Source: Qipengyuania marincola
GTDB taxonomy: Bacteria > Pseudomonadota > Alphaproteobacteria > Sphingomonadales > Sphingomonadaceae
NCBI RefSeq assembly: GCF_029688625.1
Contig: NZ_JARULC010000002.1
Location: 434,001-498,000 of the forward strand
Length of the DNA stretch: 64,000 bases
Reading direction: 5' to 3'
The translations under genes were made by a program, and so were the position numbers. Numbering within the stretch: position 1 is the first letter of the stretch; each line of letters starts with the position of its first letter. This document shows positions 62,902 through 64,000 of this stretch, one piece after another. Under the pieces are notes generated by a model. That model saw only the letters and a list, made by a program, of their open reading frames with translations, searched no databases and was not told the origin of the DNA.

Positions 62902-64000
62902 ATGACTTCACGCATCGGGCTCGCACTCCCGCTCGCAAGCGCCATCGCGCTTTTCGCTTCCCCGCTGATGGCGCAGGACCGCGCGCCGATGAGCGCGCAG
63001 GATCTCGTCACGATGCCCCGGCTGGGTGCGCCCAGCGTCGATCCATCGGGGCGCATGGCCGTCTATCCCGTCACGACGACCGATCCGCAGAGCTATGCGC
63101 GCGACAGTGCCCTCCACATGCGCTTGCTGAACGCCATCGATGCAGCGCCCGTCCGGCTCGATCTCGACGGAAGCGATGCCCGCTTCGGCGGTGATGGATG
63201 GCTCTATTTCCTCAAGGAGGAGCAGGTCTGGCGCGCGCGCGTAGGTACGGACGGCAGCGTGACCGCGATGAGCCAGGTCACCGATCTGCCGCGCGCGGTG
63301 AACGGTTTCGACGTGTCGCGCGATGGCAGCCGTATTGCCGTCTGGACCGATCTGCCGCGGGACTGCACGACGCTCGATTGCGACGATAGCGCCAAATCCT
63401 ATGCGCCCGGCCCCGGGACAGGCCTGCTGTTTGAAGGCGACGGGGGTTTCGTCCGCCACTGGGACGAATGGGAGACACCCGGAACCTACAGCCGGGTTTT
63501 CGCGCTATCGCTGGAAAACGGCACGGCCTCCGGTCCGGCGATCGCACTCGACGGCCCCATCGGCGCAGGCGGACCTGCCGGGGATACGCCGACGAGACCA
63601 TTCGGCGGCGGGGAGGATGTGGCCTTCGCGCCGACCGGCCGAGGGGTCTATTTCACTGCACGCGAGGCGGGTCGGGGCGAGCCCTACTCGACCAACCTCG
63701 ACATCTGGTATTCCGATCTCGGTGGCGGCGCTCCGGTCAATCTGACTCAGGATAACGAAGCGCTCGACGCGCTGCCGACCCCTTCGCCCGACGGTCGCTA
63801 TCTGGCCTATGTGGCGATGGAGCGACCGACATACGAAGCCGATCGGCAAGTCGTGATGCTGCGCGACCTGCGGACGGGCGAAACCAAGGCGCTTACCGAA
63901 GAATTCGATCGCAGCTTCGGCTCGCTTGCCTGGACCCGCGACGCACGCTGGATCATCGCCACCGCGCAGGACGTGCTGGACACTCCGGCCTTTCGGATCG
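62902..64000 (+). CDS. S9 family peptidase, partial (5' part only)
   Basis: The gene runs off the window end, and 366 codons are visible. It begins with a signal peptide (ALFASPLMAQDR) and then resembles the N-terminal beta-propeller of prolyl oligopeptidase/acylaminoacyl peptidases: PRLGAPSVDPSGRMAVY, VNGFDVSRDGSRIAVW, TNLDIWYSDLGGG and LPTPSPDGRYLAYVAM. The catalytic domain lies beyond the window. Confidence 0.85.
   Translation, partial: MTSRIGLALPLASAIALFASPLMAQDRAPMSAQDLVTMPRLGAPSVDPSGRMAVYPVTTTDPQSYARDSALHMRLLNAIDAAPVRLDLDGSDARFGGDGWLYFLKEEQVWRARVGTDGSVTAMSQVTDLPRAVNGFDVSRDGSRIAVWTDLPRDCTTLDCDDSAKSYAPGPGTGLLFEGDGGFVRHWDEWETPGTYSRVFALSLENGTASGPAIALDGPIGAGGPAGDTPTRPFGGGEDVAFAPTGRGVYFTAREAGRGEPYSTNLDIWYSDLGGGAPVNLTQDNEALDALPTPSPDGRYLAYVAMERPTYEADRQVVMLRDLRTGETKALTEEFDRSFGSLAWTRDARWIIATAQDVLDTPAFRI

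Overview
This 64 kb window is a GC-rich bacterial chromosome segment. It looks like an alphaproteobacterium of the order Sphingomonadales, most likely the Erythrobacteraceae. The basis is the gene families and gene order: a methyltransferase-like gene followed by tolC and a PopZ (DUF2497) gene, an UrcA protein, two DUF2141 proteins, an MmcB gene with a GTTC-N7-GTTC SOS box, a fused ThiS-ThiG gene, and a suf operon led by an Rrf2 regulator. I see no rRNA operon, insertion sequence, prophage, CRISPR array or plasmid function. Nearly all the DNA is coding, with many 1-11 base overlaps.

Layout. 0.1-2.5 kb: a DUF2141 protein, then a lipid kinase coupled to a nucleotidyltransferase-like protein that may resemble Tam41. 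2.6-7.3 kb: a minus-strand cluster with a DUF465 protein, NhaA, TerC/Alx, OmpW, a periplasmic alpha-carbonic anhydrase and a DUF2490 barrel, suggestive of pH, ion and CO2 homeostasis. 7.4-10.3 kb: an OxyR-like regulator without the peroxidatic cysteine, a divalent anion transporter with RCK domains, and tRNA-Arg(CCG). 10.4-19 kb: SOS-linked mmcB, a fatty acid hydroxylase family protein, a second DUF2141 protein, a large acidic PAS protein, an App1-type phosphatase, an esterase, an M48 protease with repeats and a DsbA-like protein. 19-26 kb: an HD protein, a LytS/LytTR pair, nadC, two related small membrane proteins, RNase T2, a SpoIIAA-like protein under an FNR-type box, tadA and rpmB.

26-35 kb: a phytase-like esterase, an M23 peptidase, DUF2093, xseA and purD (divergent, with overlapping start codons), a cytochrome c lipoprotein, adenosine kinase, a CysZ-like protein and unknown proteins. 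35-42 kb: a fully overlapping suf operon (regulator, sufB, sufC, sufD, sufS, sufT, sufA) with three embedded non-Suf genes, preceded by a perfect palindrome. 42-54 kb: an AraC regulator, a possible small RNA, pyrD, a gamma-glutamyltransferase, an acyl-CoA ligase, two unknown genes (one AT-rich), thiSG, merC with a Zur-like box, ctaA, cutA and rplM-rpsI. 54-64 kb: a phosphoesterase with a second lipid kinase, UrcA with a strong leader hairpin, a second LytS/LytTR pair, class I fumarase, a methyltransferase homologue with a shortened core, tolC, popZ and the start of an S9 peptidase.

Most genes are housekeeping. The least explained parts are the accessory genes inside the suf operon, the candidate small RNA at about 43.1 kb, the shortened PIMT homologue, the urcA leader hairpin, and several regulatory sites (LexA, FNR, Zur and Rrf2 types) read directly from the sequence.
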